64,000 nucleotides of DNA from Selaginella moellendorffii (GCF_000143415.4 NW_003314431.1:108753-172752); one strand, 5' to 3'; positions 23,084 through 33,824 are shown, counted from the first letter of the stretch. The notes: generated from the sequence alone by a model not told the origin. Numbers and translations are program-made.

Positions 23084-24559
23084 ACGACGACGATCAGCCC
23101 TCCTCCTCCCCCTGTGGCGGCGACGATGGTCGAGGATCGCGGCACTGTAGAACAACCATGGGATCTACGCTCCCCAGCTCGCGATTTGCTCGAATCCGCG
23201 CGCTAGCCCGCCGCCCCGCCGGCGATTGGCGGCAGCCCACTGCCCAATTCCGCGAGATCTGCGACCAGCGCGAGGAATGCCGCCCCGCCCTAGCGAAGAT
23301 CCGGCCTTGGATCCTCGTTTGCTGCGTGTGATCTCTCTCGCGAGAGAGCGCAGCAAAGAGGATCTCTTGCCTCTTCCCTTGTTCCTGCCTTCCTTGCTCG
23401 CTTCTTCTTCGTCGCGGTGTGTTCTTCGTTGGCGCTAATGTGCTCTGTTTTTCCCGAGCTTGGGGGGGCCTTTCCTATGGTGAGCATTTCGGCGCATCGT
23501 GGCCGTTGGCGGGGCGGGATCCACGGCCCCTGTCCGGCCAGCGGGGCGGCGGAGGGCTATCTTGTACATGTCTCTCACTGCCGCATCCGGACCGTTGGGC
23601 AGGAGATCTGACGGGCATAATCAGGCCACGAGATCCTCGGTCGCGCTGTCTCGTGCTCCGTGACCGTCTGATGGGCGGATCCACGGCCCAAACCAACACA
23701 CTTGTCGAGATGGGAAGCCGTCGGATTTAAGAAGCGTCGTAAGTGTCTTGGATTATTAATATTACCGGCCGAATTTTACCCCTCTCGCTAAAAAATCATT
23801 CAATGTAGCCTAGTGTGTGAATCGGGCCGAGGCAAAAACATGCGCACAAATTTTGTGCGCGCGCGGTTTCGAGGAGCGCAACCGCGCGGCATTTTTGGGC
23901 CGCAATAATGGCGCACCTTCCGTACGGTATTGTCCCAGCTGGGAATCGAACCTCAAAAATCCCTTCTATATAAAAGCTAGAGCTCCGATTTTTTCGCGTT
24001 GTCAATGTATGTAACTCTCGTCTCTTTTATTCCTTCCACCATTCTTTCGCTCGATCCTTCTTTTTTTTTTTTTCACACCACTTTACTTGGCTTCGTAATG
24101 TTGGAGTTCGTTTTGCGAGAAACCAGGCAGTCGGTGTGAAGGTCCACTGCATTAAGTTTTCTTCGTCCTCCAGGAACGAGAATCTCTTCTCCGCGCTTGA
24201 CACATCACAAAATCTCTCTGGCTCTGGGACGCGATGCCGAAAGGGCGCCAACTTGAGCGAGAAAGCGAGAACGACGAGTATATATATTGCGGCATGTTTT
24301 CTTAGTGCTGCGAGCTACCAACAGTAACAAAAAAAAAAAAAAAACAAACGCATCAGGAATGTCAAAGCGAGAAAAACTACGACCGCTTTTGCAACAACGA
24401 TAAAAATGAATACCAAAATTGATGTCGACTGCTAAGTTCCTGTATGATTGCCGTATTATGAGCGATGTATCCCTTGTTCTCTGCACCCAGTGTTTGCACC
24501 TTACACAAAGGTTAAGAAATCCAAGCTAGAAAATCGCACCTTGGGAAGCTCAATGTGAC
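23084..24559. other. Upstream region of the CCCH gene and 3' flank of the TITAN-like gene
   Basis: GC-rich leader and promoter of the minus-strand CCCH gene up to about 23,450. A near-repeated GGGCGGGATCCACGGCCC block occurs at about 23,511 and 23,673. The rest is AT-rich with A/T runs at 24060 and 24330. No protein family was recognised in the open frames. Confidence 0.45.
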
Positions 24560-25888
24560 TTAGTCGTGCTTCCCACCTCCGGCTTCCATTTGTAAATGCT
24601 GCAAGGAACGAACAAGTGTAGCAACGGAAACAAGGAGGAAAAAAAAACTAGAAAAACGACCGCACCTTTCTCTTCCCAACGTATGGTTGCACCGCAGGAG
24701 GCGTGGAGTTTGTCGTCTCTTCACGCAGCTTCTTCTTCTCCATCTCAAACTCCTTACGGCTGTCCCTCCTCGATCCGTTCTGCCAAACTCGTCCAAAGCT
24801 CGGGAGCCAATCGTTCGCAGCTTCTTCTCTGCGCGGTGCGGCATCTCGCTCAAGCTGTGCCTTTCGCCGATTGGCCCAAGCCGCTCCAACGCGCTTGTCT
24901 AGCCGCTCCATCTCTCTTCGTTTACGTTTGGAAATTCCCTTCGGACACCCGTCGTCACTTCCGTGAGTCGGGAGGTCAGACAACCAAGGCGGGGGGGCCC
25001 CAGAGTGCACGTTTCCCTTGCTTGACACAAGCGGCCGTGGAGTGACAGTGGCAAGATCTGCAAAAAAAAAATATCAAAGTGTCAAGCAACAGAGTTGGAA
25101 TAATGCAAAAACAGCATACTTCCACCAAACGCTGCCACTGTGTGTCTATGCGCTGTAGCACCGTTAACCTGCAATGTCTGATCCTTGGAAATTTTTTGTA
25201 AAGGCTCAACACAAACACTGGGACTTTGGCTGCTCTTTGCAGCCAGAAACCGTTCATGATGGATATTATTCTCCATGGCACCTTGTGTTGTAGCTACGCT
25301 GCTGCTGTCCGCCAATGCTCCATCACCGCAAACAGCTTCCCACTGGAAAAGAAAGAAAAAAAAAAGAGAAAAGAGCTTCTTTTTCTAAGTCAAAATCTTG
25401 GAATTGTCATGCAAATGGAAAGAGGAGAAAACGACTCACTCACATCCGCGATCTCCTTTCTCGAAAAGAAAAAGTCATGACGGGTGTTGGCGTCAGCGCC
25501 ATTCTCACACCAAAACCTCTTCACATTTGAGACGTGGGCCGCGCTTGCAAGATGGTGAATTGCATTGGAGCTGTGTGCCCAAAAGGAGGATCAAGGAAAA
25601 AATAAAATAAAATCTCACTATAGCACGAAAATCTCGATCTTACCAGGCAATGGAGCTGCTGCCTTGATTGTCAGCGACATCTTCCTCGCAGAACAAGCAC
25701 CAGAAGCGATGCGACGGCGCCTGGTCTCGCGGATTCCCAAGAAATCCTCTGAGGCCCTCGATTTTCATCCGGATCTTCCCAAGAACGCTCTGCAGCGCAT
25801 TGCGATGGCCTGCCGTGTACCTGTGACCTCTCCCTTGCTCGTGATTCCTCCGGCACACGGCGCAGAAGGAGAAGCCCTTCGCGCCCAT
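24560..25888 (-). CDS. TITAN-like / CENATAC (CCDC84) family zinc finger protein
   Basis: Five exons: 25888-25644, 25570-25444, 25342-25120, 25057-24666, 24598-24560. The N-terminus has a C2H2-like motif, FCAVCRRNHEQGRGHRYTAGH, followed by a helical region and a second Cys pair in FWCLFCEEDV. Exon 2 gives CSNAIHHLASAAHVSNVKRF and FWCENGADANTRHDFFF. The C-terminal half has a basic coiled region and NDWLPSFGRVWQNGSRRDSR, a conserved block of plant TITAN-like proteins. The animal homologue CENATAC works in the minor (U12) spliceosome; TITAN-like is needed for endosperm development in Arabidopsis. That family link is from general knowledge; the motifs are seen here. It shares a 62-base promoter with the PPR gene on the other strand. 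Confidence 0.85.
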
Positions 25889-25950
25889 CCCACGAAGAAC
25901 CCTAAACTCGTTTCTTTCCCCCAAGAACCCTAAAATATTTTCCTGGATGG
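25889..25950. promoter_or_regulatory. 62-base bidirectional promoter with two telobox motifs
   Basis: Only 62 bases separate the start codons of the TITAN-like gene (-) and the PPR gene (+). The spacer holds two copies of GAACCCTAAA at 25897-25906 and 25925-25934, close to the plant telobox AAACCCTAA. The start codons used may be internal to transcripts that overlap. Confidence 0.55.
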
Positions 25951-27786
25951 ATGCGTCCAAGGACGAGGATTCTAGCGCATTCTCTCCGCGATCGCTTCCC
26001 GGCACTCGTAGCGCTCCAGGGAATCAACACGATCGCGCTGCTCGTGTTGGCATTGAAGGCGTGCGCGAGCTCGCGGCAGCTCGAATCGGGCAAGAGGATC
26101 CACGCCGATGCAATGCGCTCTGGCGAGCACAGGAATGCGTTCGTGGCGACGACGCTGATCTCTATGTACGCGAAGTGTGGCAGCATGGCGGATTCTCGCA
26201 AGGTTTTCGATGCCATGGCCGTGAGAGGCGTGGTTGCCTGGACGGCGCTCGTTCTTGGCTACGCCGAGAATGGAGAGGCGAGGCTGGCGCTGGAACTCTT
26301 CTCTAGAATGGAGGAGCCGGCGGATGGGCCAGCGTTCGTGGCAGCGGCTATGGCCTGTGCGATCGCAGCGGTGGAAGAACAGGGCAGGGAAATCGATGGA
26401 AAGGTTTACAAGTTGTGGAGCTTGGAGAAAGGGATGGAGCTCCACTCCCGAGCGGCGAAGCTTGGTTTCGATCGATCTAGCTCCTTTCTCGCCAACACTC
26501 TGCTGGATTTGTACGCTAAGTGTGGGAGCTTGGTGGATTCGTGGAGAGTTTTCGAGACTATAGCTTCGCCGTGTGTGGTGTCGTGGACGGCTTTGATACA
26601 GGGACATGTAGAAAATGGTGAGACCCAAGCTGGATTGGAGCTCTTCGACTATGTTCTTGGGAGAAAGATCTGCGAGCCAAACTCGAGAACTTACGTAGCT
26701 GCTTTGCTCGCTTGCGCGGAGCTGGCTGAGAAAGAAGATGGAACGCAAGTTTTCCTCCAAGAAACTGGAAAGGTGGCTACTGTAAGGCTGAAGACTTTGG
26801 AGAGATGCTTCGAGCTTCACTCTCAGGCGCTGGAGCGGGGTTTTGCGTCGGATAGATTCATCGAAAATGCGCTCGTGAGGCTCTACTCCAAAAGTGGAAG
26901 CATGGCCAATGCTTTCTTGGTTTTCCAAGGTATGATCTCTCCCGACGTCGTTTCTTGGACTGCTCTCATTCTCGGCTACGAACTAAATGGTGACAGTGAA
27001 CAGGCTCTGGAATGTTTCATGCAAATGGAGCGCTCGGATTGTAGACCGGACGCTCGGACTTTCACTGCCGCACTCACGGCTTCCACAACTCTGGCGGCTT
27101 TTGATGCTGGGAGAAGAATCGATGCTCTAGTAACTGGCCAGGGACTGGAGAGCGAGCCGTTTCTCTCGGCTTGCCTGGTGGACTTCTACAGCAAGTGCGG
27201 ACGTGTGAAAGCTGCTCGCTACATCTTCGACTCGACTGCTGCCGTTGGAGTTGTGCACTGGGGAGCGTTGATGGCTGGCTATGGTCGGCAAGGAGAGAGC
27301 GACGAGGTGATCACTCTTTTCGGCAGGCTTGTCGATGAAGGTCTCAAACCGAATGCCGTCGTCCTCCTAGCAGTTCTCAGTGCTTGCAGTCACGCTGGTC
27401 TCCTCGAGAAAGGACGGAAGCTTTTCGGTTCTATGAAACCGGTCTATGGTGTCCAGCCAGGTATCGAGCACTATCATGCCATGATTGATCTTCTCGGCCG
27501 GTCTAACCATTTGGACGACGCAGTGACCATGATCAGAGACATGCCATACAAGCCGACGGTGGTGACATGGAGGACGCTGCTAGGTGCTTGCTGGAAGATG
27601 AAAAACGTTCCTGTGGGAAGGATGGCTTTCGACTCAATCATGGAGCTGGATCCAGGTGAAGTCTCAGCTCACATTCTCATGTCCAACATCTATGGAAGCC
27701 TTGGGATGTTTGTGGAGAAAGCCAACGTTCGTGCGATGGGTGGCTTGGATGAGGAGGCGCTCGAGCACGAGTCCTGGAATTTGTAG
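25951..27786 (+). CDS. PPR protein, PLS class, truncated after the E region
   Basis: A 611-residue single exon. Repeats follow the P-L-S pattern (NAFVATTLISMYAKCGSMADS, VVAWTALVLGYAENGEARLAL, DVVSWTALILGYELNGDSEQA) and end in an E-like segment (YHAMIDLLGRSNHLDDAVTMI, VVTWRTLLGACWKMKNV, SAHILMSNIYGSLGM). It stops at EHESWNL, before any E+ or DYW domain. Two of the L repeats carry an extra charged segment of about 17-20 residues before the IHS/LHS helix (for example EEQGREIDGKVYKLWSLEK), like the two downstream genes. Probably organelle-targeted RNA binding; the first 25 residues are Arg-rich as in transit peptides. Confidence 0.82.
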   Translation: MRPRTRILAHSLRDRFPALVALQGINTIALLVLALKACASSRQLESGKRIHADAMRSGEHRNAFVATTLISMYAKCGSMADSRKVFDAMAVRGVVAWTALVLGYAENGEARLALELFSRMEEPADGPAFVAAAMACAIAAVEEQGREIDGKVYKLWSLEKGMELHSRAAKLGFDRSSSFLANTLLDLYAKCGSLVDSWRVFETIASPCVVSWTALIQGHVENGETQAGLELFDYVLGRKICEPNSRTYVAALLACAELAEKEDGTQVFLQETGKVATVRLKTLERCFELHSQALERGFASDRFIENALVRLYSKSGSMANAFLVFQGMISPDVVSWTALILGYELNGDSEQALECFMQMERSDCRPDARTFTAALTASTTLAAFDAGRRIDALVTGQGLESEPFLSACLVDFYSKCGRVKAARYIFDSTAAVGVVHWGALMAGYGRQGESDEVITLFGRLVDEGLKPNAVVLLAVLSACSHAGLLEKGRKLFGSMKPVYGVQPGIEHYHAMIDLLGRSNHLDDAVTMIRDMPYKPTVVTWRTLLGACWKMKNVPVGRMAFDSIMELDPGEVSAHILMSNIYGSLGMFVEKANVRAMGGLDEEALEHESWNL

Positions 27787-28108
27787 AACAGGCACTTTAC
27801 ATCAAGGAATGGATTCAACACTTCAAAAGGTCTGCTTATCTCTTTTCATGTTTCGGATAGATTAATTAAACTTTTCTTTCAGTGTGTCGCGCGAAAGCAT
27901 ATGAGAAGCTGCGGACCGTCAGATGAGACTATACACTAGGGTTGAGCGAGAGGCGCTGGAGTTTTCGCGAAGGTTAGAAAGGATTCCTTGCGGCATTGGA
28001 ATGGGTCCCGGAAATGCGCGTAAGTACTTTGAGCAGGAGCTCCACTTATTGCTGACGATCCTCACATGATGGTTTTCTTTTTCTTCTACAGTAGCAGCAG
28101 CTGTCTAA
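27787..28108. other. Intergenic between two tandem PPR genes
   Basis: A 322-base spacer with no gene; probably the 3' UTR of the first and the 5' leader of the second PPR gene. Confidence 0.5.
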
Positions 28109-31100
28109 ATGATGTGGTTCTGCTACAGGCTTCGAGCTGCATGGAGATCTTCCGCTCAAAGAGATGGTAGACACTTTTCCAGGATAGCGAAGCAGACTGA
28201 AGAGCGACAAAGAGTCTCGGACTTGCTCGCAGCTTTGAAGGACGCCAACAAATCCAGGGACTTGGAAAAAGCAAGGAAAATCCACGCAGATGCTGTCGCG
28301 AGTAAGGACGACAAGAACATCTACGTAGCCAGCAGCTTGGTGAGCTTGTTTTCGAAATGCGGGAGCATGGTGGATGCTCGCAACGTGTTCGACAAAATAC
28401 CGCGGCCGAATGTGGTTTCCTGGACATCACTGATTTCCGGCTATGTTCTCGATGGCAAAAGCGAGGTAGCTCTGGACATGTTCTCGCGCATGCAGACTAA
28501 AGGCTGTGCTCCAGACGCTCAGACTTTTGCTGCCGCACTCAAGGCTTGCACGGGGATGGCTGCAAAAGAAGAAGGCAAGCTTGTCAAGGGGAGAGTTGTG
28601 AAGCCGAAAGCTCTTCAAACAGGGATCGCTATACACTCTCAAGTTAAAAAGAGCAGCTGCGACGCAGACGTGATCCTGGCCAACACACTTATTGATTTCT
28701 ACACGAAGTGTGGAAGCATGGCTGAAGCTAAGGAGGTTTTCGACGGGATTCAGAAGCCGGATGTGGTGTCCTGGACGTCATTGATACTGGGATACGCACA
28801 GAATGGGGAAGGACAAGTAGCTTTGGACTTGTACCAAGACATGAAGTCCAGCGGGTGTTCACCAAATGGTCAGACGCTTTTGGCTGCTCTAAAGGCCTGC
28901 ACGGATCTGGCAGCAAAAGAAGAGAGCAGCAAGGTTGATGGAAGTCTGTTGCGAGTCTCCACGTTGGTCAAAGGCAGGGAAATACACTCAGAAGCTACAA
29001 AGAACAGGTTCGACTCAGACATCTTCGTTGCGAACACGCTCATCGACATGTACGCGAAGTGTGGGAGCATGACTGAAGCGATGAACGTATTTGAGAGGAT
29101 TCCACGACGAGCAGTGGTGTCCTGGAACGCGCTGATGCTGGGCTATGTTCACAACGGGCAGGCAGAGGTGGCCTTTCGTCTGTTCGAAAGGATGAGATCG
29201 GAAGGATGTGCACCAAACGGCCAGACTTTTGTTGCTGCTCTCAAGGCGTGCTCTGGCTTAGCTGCCAAAGAGGAAGGCGAGCAAGTCGACAGCAAAGTCG
29301 TGAAAGTATGGTCGCTACAAAGAGGCATAGAAGTCTACTCTGCGGCATCAAAGTTCGGCTTCGACTCGGATATATATGTGGCAAATACGGCAGTGGACAT
29401 GTACGCGAAGTGTGGGAGCATGAGACACGCTGGAGAAATCTTTGAGAAGATTTTGCATCCGGACGTGATTTCCTGGACGGCTCTGGTATCGGGATTTGCT
29501 CAAAACGGTGAAGGTGGTGTAGCTCTGGAGTATTTTGAGCGCATGCAAGCTCAAGGCTGTCCGCCGAATGGCCAGACTTATGTGGCTGCTCTCAAGGCTT
29601 GCATCGACCTGGCCACCAACGAAGATGCAAAGCTGGTGGAAGGAAAGCTTGTGAAAGCTGGCTCGTTGGAGAAAGGGGAAGATGTTCACTCCCAAGCGGC
29701 AAAGCGGGGCTACGAGTCGGACATATTTGTGGCCAGCGCTTTGATCGACATGTATTCCAAGTGTGGGAGCATGGCGAGCGCTCGAGAGGTTTTCAACGGG
29801 ATGAAGCGGCGGGACGCTGTGGTCTGGAATGCACTCATGCTGGGCTTCGCTCTAAACGGTGCCAGTGACGAAGCCTTGGAGCTGTTTACTCTCATGCAAT
29901 CCCAAGGCTGTGATCCGGACGCTCAAACGTTTGCTGCTGCGTTGAAGGCCTGTTCCAGCTTCCTGAGTGAAGACGGTAAAGCGGACGACGAGAAGACAAA
30001 GAGAGCTTTGGAGAAAGCTTCGTTGATCCATTCCCAAGCAGCGAAGTTTGGGTTTGACACGGATATATTCGTCGCGAGTATGCTGGTCGATCTCTACGCA
30101 AGGTGTGGAAGCATGAGAGAAGCTCGTCAAGTTTTTGAAAGAATACCCCGGAAGAAACATAACGTGGTCTCGTGGACTACCTTGATCGCCGGCTATGCTC
30201 AGAACGATGAACCGGAAGACGCTCTCGAGCTGTTTCAACGGATGCTGGTCGAAGGATTTGCACCAAATGCTCAAACTTTCGTGGCAGCACTGAAGGCCTG
30301 TGGAAGTTTGGCAGCTCTGGCAATTGGGAAGGCAATTCACTCGACTATTTCCAGATATGGAGCTGAAGGCGTTGCATCCGTGTCCAACACTCTCGTGCTC
30401 TTGTATGGTAAATGCGGGAGTATCACTGGTGCTGAGCAAGTTTTCTACTCGACTACCGCGAAGGACGTCGTGACTTGGAACGCACTGATGGCGAGCTATG
30501 GTCACTTGGGAGACACAGCGGCTTTGTTCCGGCTGAGCCAACAAATGCTGGAGGGAGGCTTAAAACCGGACGGGATTACTTTCAACTTCATCCTCACTGC
30601 GTGCAGCCATGCCGGCTTGGTCGACAAAGGGAAGCACTACTTCCAGGCAATGAGCTCGTCGGAGTATGGAGTAACTCCAGATCTGGAGCACTATCACTGT
30701 ATGGTGGACTTACTCGGGCGTGGAAACAAGCTAGACGAGGCTGTCGAGATGGCGAAAACGATGCCGTTCAAGCCGAGCGTGATCACTTGGACGACCATCT
30801 TAGCAGCAAGCAGGAAATGGAAGAATGTTGCGGCTGGAAAGCTCGCCTTTGACGAGCTGGTTTCGCTGAACGAGAAGCAAGCTGCATCGTACGTGCTTAT
30901 GGCAAACATCTACGCTGCTGCTGGAATGTGGGAGGAGAAGGCCAAAGTTCATGCGATGAGGAAGGATGCGAAGGCTTGGAAGAAGCCCGGACAGAGCTGG
31001 TGGACTGACGAGCGTGGAATCATCCATAAGTTTGTAGCCGGAGACAGAACTCACGCGCAAAGGGACGAGATTGGCGAGAAGTTGAAGCTTCTCGAGGCTG

Positions 31101-31396
31101 CTATCAAGGATCAGGGGTACGTTGCGGACGTAGGAGCCGTTGCATGGGACATTCCGGACGAGGATAAAGAGGAGTCGCTTTGCGGCCACAGCGAGAGGCT
31201 GGCTATCGCCTGTGCTCTCGTGAATTCTCCAGCAGGAACAACGATTCGTATCGGCAAGAATCTGCGTGTCTGCGAGGACTGCCACAAGGCAACGGGCTTC
31301 ATCTCCAAGGTGGAAAAGCGAGTCATCGTTTGCCGAGACGCCAGCCGGTTTCATGTTTTCGAGGATGGAAAATGCTCTTGCGGAGATTTTTGGTGA
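28109..31396 (+). CDS. PPR-DYW RNA editing factor with complete deaminase domain
   Basis: A 1095-residue intronless protein. An Arg-rich N-terminus suggests a transit peptide. About eight P-L-S triplets follow, each with YAKCGSM and VVSWTALI-type motifs. Five of the L repeats are extended: ALKAC is followed by about 26 residues instead of 9 before IHS, with charged inserts such as AAKEEGKLVKGRVVKPKAL. The C-terminus has E, E+ and a full DYW domain: GQSWWTDE, HAQRDEIGEKL, the zinc-binding/catalytic CGHSERLAIA (HSE) with CEDCHKATGF (CxxC), and the end CSCGDFW in place of DYW. Such proteins choose and deaminate a cytidine in organelle RNA (C-to-U editing). Lycophytes of the Selaginella group have exceptionally heavy editing. 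Confidence 0.92.
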   Translation: MMWFCYRLRAAWRSSAQRDGRHFSRIAKQTEERQRVSDLLAALKDANKSRDLEKARKIHADAVASKDDKNIYVASSLVSLFSKCGSMVDARNVFDKIPRPNVVSWTSLISGYVLDGKSEVALDMFSRMQTKGCAPDAQTFAAALKACTGMAAKEEGKLVKGRVVKPKALQTGIAIHSQVKKSSCDADVILANTLIDFYTKCGSMAEAKEVFDGIQKPDVVSWTSLILGYAQNGEGQVALDLYQDMKSSGCSPNGQTLLAALKACTDLAAKEESSKVDGSLLRVSTLVKGREIHSEATKNRFDSDIFVANTLIDMYAKCGSMTEAMNVFERIPRRAVVSWNALMLGYVHNGQAEVAFRLFERMRSEGCAPNGQTFVAALKACSGLAAKEEGEQVDSKVVKVWSLQRGIEVYSAASKFGFDSDIYVANTAVDMYAKCGSMRHAGEIFEKILHPDVISWTALVSGFAQNGEGGVALEYFERMQAQGCPPNGQTYVAALKACIDLATNEDAKLVEGKLVKAGSLEKGEDVHSQAAKRGYESDIFVASALIDMYSKCGSMASAREVFNGMKRRDAVVWNALMLGFALNGASDEALELFTLMQSQGCDPDAQTFAAALKACSSFLSEDGKADDEKTKRALEKASLIHSQAAKFGFDTDIFVASMLVDLYARCGSMREARQVFERIPRKKHNVVSWTTLIAGYAQNDEPEDALELFQRMLVEGFAPNAQTFVAALKACGSLAALAIGKAIHSTISRYGAEGVASVSNTLVLLYGKCGSITGAEQVFYSTTAKDVVTWNALMASYGHLGDTAALFRLSQQMLEGGLKPDGITFNFILTACSHAGLVDKGKHYFQAMSSSEYGVTPDLEHYHCMVDLLGRGNKLDEAVEMAKTMPFKPSVITWTTILAASRKWKNVAAGKLAFDELVSLNEKQAASYVLMANIYAAAGMWEEKAKVHAMRKDAKAWKKPGQSWWTDERGIIHKFVAGDRTHAQRDEIGEKLKLLEAAIKDQGYVADVGAVAWDIPDEDKEESLCGHSERLAIACALVNSPAGTTIRIGKNLRVCEDCHKATGFISKVEKRVIVCRDASRFHVFEDGKCSCGDFW

Positions 31397-31670
31397 GCGA
31401 AAGAGGTAAGCTAAGTTCTGGACTGCAACTTCGTGGTGTATTAACTTTCATATGCTAGGGCTGTGGAAGGAGGAAGCCAAGTTTTTCTTCCTGGAATGAG
31501 GTATGTGGGTGTTTTCCATTAAGCTCCTCTAGCTCAAGAGCAACTCATCTCACATTTTCCGGGATAACACGAGTGAGAGCGCGCTCGCACCACGAAGAAT
31601 GCAGACATTGGTTCGTGTTTTCCATTTTTCGTAGTTTTCATTCCACTTTCTTTCAGCTGAATTCGCAGCA

Positions 31671-33824
31671 ATGACGACGAGCCAAGTTTATCACGCTACA
31701 GATTCTTTCGACAAGCTGAAGCCCAAGAACAGGCGGCACGAAAATAAAGAGGCTCTCAAACTCTACGACCAGCTGCAGCACGACGGTGCAAGACACAGCG
31801 TTCCGGTCATCCTCGCGGCTCTCAAGTCATGCAGCGTGTCGAGAGACATCGAGACAGGGATGAAGATCCACGCGAACGTGGTTTCAGGCAGCAGATTCCA
31901 CACCAACATCTACATTCTAAACAGCCTCTTGGACCTCTACTCCAAGTGTGGCAGTATGGTGGACGCTCAACTAGTTTTCGACCGGATGCCAGTCCACACC
32001 ATCGTCTCCTGGAACACTATCATCAAAGGATACACTCACAGCGGCAAAGGTAGCTTGGCACTTGATCTCTTCTCCAGCATGCAGCAACAAGGCTGTCAAC
32101 CAAACTCGAGAAGTTTTGTCGCAGCGATCGGTGCGGTAACGAGCTTGCTAGCAGCTGAAGGCAACGACGAAGCCGAGAACAAACTCAATTGTCTCGAGAA
32201 AGGAATGGCTCTGCATTCCTCGGCTTGCAAGGCGGGCTACGATCTTGACATGTTCGTGGCAAGCAGTCTGGTGGATCTGTACGCAAAGAGTGGGAGCATG
32301 GAAGATTCACGCAGGTTGTTCGACAGGATGAAAACTCGCGACGTGGTTTCGTGGACTGCGCTCATTTCCGGCTACGTCCAGAGCGGCCAAGCCAAGCTCG
32401 CGTTACAGCTCTTGCATCGTATGCAAGAAGAAGGTTGCCAGCCAAATGCTCTAACTTACGGAGCCGCGCTCAATGCTTGCACGAAGCTGGCTATGGAGGA
32501 CGAAGAACAGGATGGAAAGTCGAAGCTGATCTACCTGGAAAAGGGCAGGGAGCTTCATTCTCGCCTGGCAAAGTGTGGATACGAAGCCGACGCATTCGTC
32601 GCGAGCAGCCTCATGGACATGTATTCCAACTGTGGGAGCATCAGAGAGGCCAGGCAAGTGTTCGGGAGAACCAAGAACCACGACGTGGTTGCCTGGAACA
32701 CGATCATCATGGGACATGCACAGAACGGAGATGGAGAGATGGCTCTCGAGCTCTTCTATCAGATGCAACGCGAAGCTGGCCTGCCTCCAAACGCTCGGAC
32801 TTTCGTTGCTGCGATCAATGCTTGCGCGGCTGTAGCAAGCAAAGAAAAAGAAGCCGGGGGAAAGAAAGATTCCAGCTTGGAGAGAGGAGCTGCGATTCAC
32901 TCACAGGCGATGGAGTCCGGGTGCTGCCGCGATATCTTCGTGGCCAACAGCCTCATCGACATGTACTCCAAGTGTGGAAGTCTGGAAGAAGCTCGCCGTG
33001 TCTTCGACGGCATGGAGCAGCGAAACATCGTTTCCTGGACGTCGATGATCATGGGGTACGCCGAGAACAACGCAGCCACCTTTGCTCTCGAGCTCTACGA
33101 GCAAGCCGGCTCCCACCTCCAGCCAAACGCTCAGACTTTCATGGCGGCGCTCAAGGCCTGCGGCGACTTAGCAGCGCTGGACGCTGGGAAGAGGCTCCAC
33201 TCGCAGATCCGAGAAAGAAATCTGGACAGCAATCCACTGCTCGCATGCTCGCTCATCGGGTTCTATGGAAAGTGTGGAGACACGGCCGCCGCTCGAGAAG
33301 TTTTCCACTCTGTGGCGAGGAAGGACGCGGCCGTGTGGAGTGCTCTCATCGCGGCTTACAGCTTCCAGGGAGACGCAGCCGGGGCCTTGAATCTCCTCGA
33401 GAGGATGCGGGAGGAGAAGATCCGGCCAGATGGTGTGACGCTCCTCTCGGTTCTCAAAGCTTGCAGCCACGCCGGGCTCGTCGACGCTGGCCTCGAGTGC
33501 TTCCGGGAGATATCCTCGCCGACGATCGAGCACTACACCTGCGTGGTGGATCTCCTGAGCCGAGCAAATCGGCTCAAGCAGGCGGTGGCGGTGGCGGAGA
33601 GGCTGGCGGCGCAGAAGCGGAGCTTGCCGGCGGCGGTGTGGATGACAATCCTGGCCGCGTCCGCGAAGTGGAAAGATGTAGACACCGGGCGACTAGCGTT
33701 TGAGAAGCTGCGAGCTATGGATCGAGAGGAGGCCTCCATCTACATCGCCATGGCCAACGTTTACTCGAGCGAGCTGGCTTCACATGACAGTGACGTGGCT
33801 GCTGGCGCGCCGACAGTTGGTTGA
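31671..33824 (+). CDS. PPR protein, PLS class, ends abruptly at the CRR7 promoter
   Basis: A 717-residue single exon with P-L-S repeats (IYILNSLLDLYSKCGSMVDAQ, TIVSWNTIIKGYTHSGKGS, RNIVSWTSMIMGYAENNA). Three L repeats have inserts like those of its upstream neighbour (AAEGNDEAENKLNCLEKGM). The E-type region is recognisable (YTCVVDLLSRANRLKQAVAVA, IAMANVYSSEL), then the frame runs into a short unrelated tail ending DVAAGAPTVG. This tail is encoded by the ACGT-box DNA just upstream of CRR7. The E+/DYW part seems to have been lost and replaced by the neighbour's promoter. It is the third member of a head-to-tail PPR array. Confidence 0.82.
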   Translation: MTTSQVYHATDSFDKLKPKNRRHENKEALKLYDQLQHDGARHSVPVILAALKSCSVSRDIETGMKIHANVVSGSRFHTNIYILNSLLDLYSKCGSMVDAQLVFDRMPVHTIVSWNTIIKGYTHSGKGSLALDLFSSMQQQGCQPNSRSFVAAIGAVTSLLAAEGNDEAENKLNCLEKGMALHSSACKAGYDLDMFVASSLVDLYAKSGSMEDSRRLFDRMKTRDVVSWTALISGYVQSGQAKLALQLLHRMQEEGCQPNALTYGAALNACTKLAMEDEEQDGKSKLIYLEKGRELHSRLAKCGYEADAFVASSLMDMYSNCGSIREARQVFGRTKNHDVVAWNTIIMGHAQNGDGEMALELFYQMQREAGLPPNARTFVAAINACAAVASKEKEAGGKKDSSLERGAAIHSQAMESGCCRDIFVANSLIDMYSKCGSLEEARRVFDGMEQRNIVSWTSMIMGYAENNAATFALELYEQAGSHLQPNAQTFMAALKACGDLAALDAGKRLHSQIRERNLDSNPLLACSLIGFYGKCGDTAAAREVFHSVARKDAAVWSALIAAYSFQGDAAGALNLLERMREEKIRPDGVTLLSVLKACSHAGLVDAGLECFREISSPTIEHYTCVVDLLSRANRLKQAVAVAERLAAQKRSLPAAVWMTILAASAKWKDVDTGRLAFEKLRAMDREEASIYIAMANVYSSELASHDSDVAAGAPTVG

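Noticed and set aside
23933-23960. tRNA-like T arm (gaatcgaacctc) on the minus strand
   Set aside because: T stem is mismatched and no cloverleaf forms; at most a tRNA fragment or SINE remnant.
28109-31396. CRISPR-like or satellite interpretation of the regular repeats in the PPR genes
   Set aside because: The period is that of PPR motifs in an intact reading frame; no direct-repeat/spacer structure.
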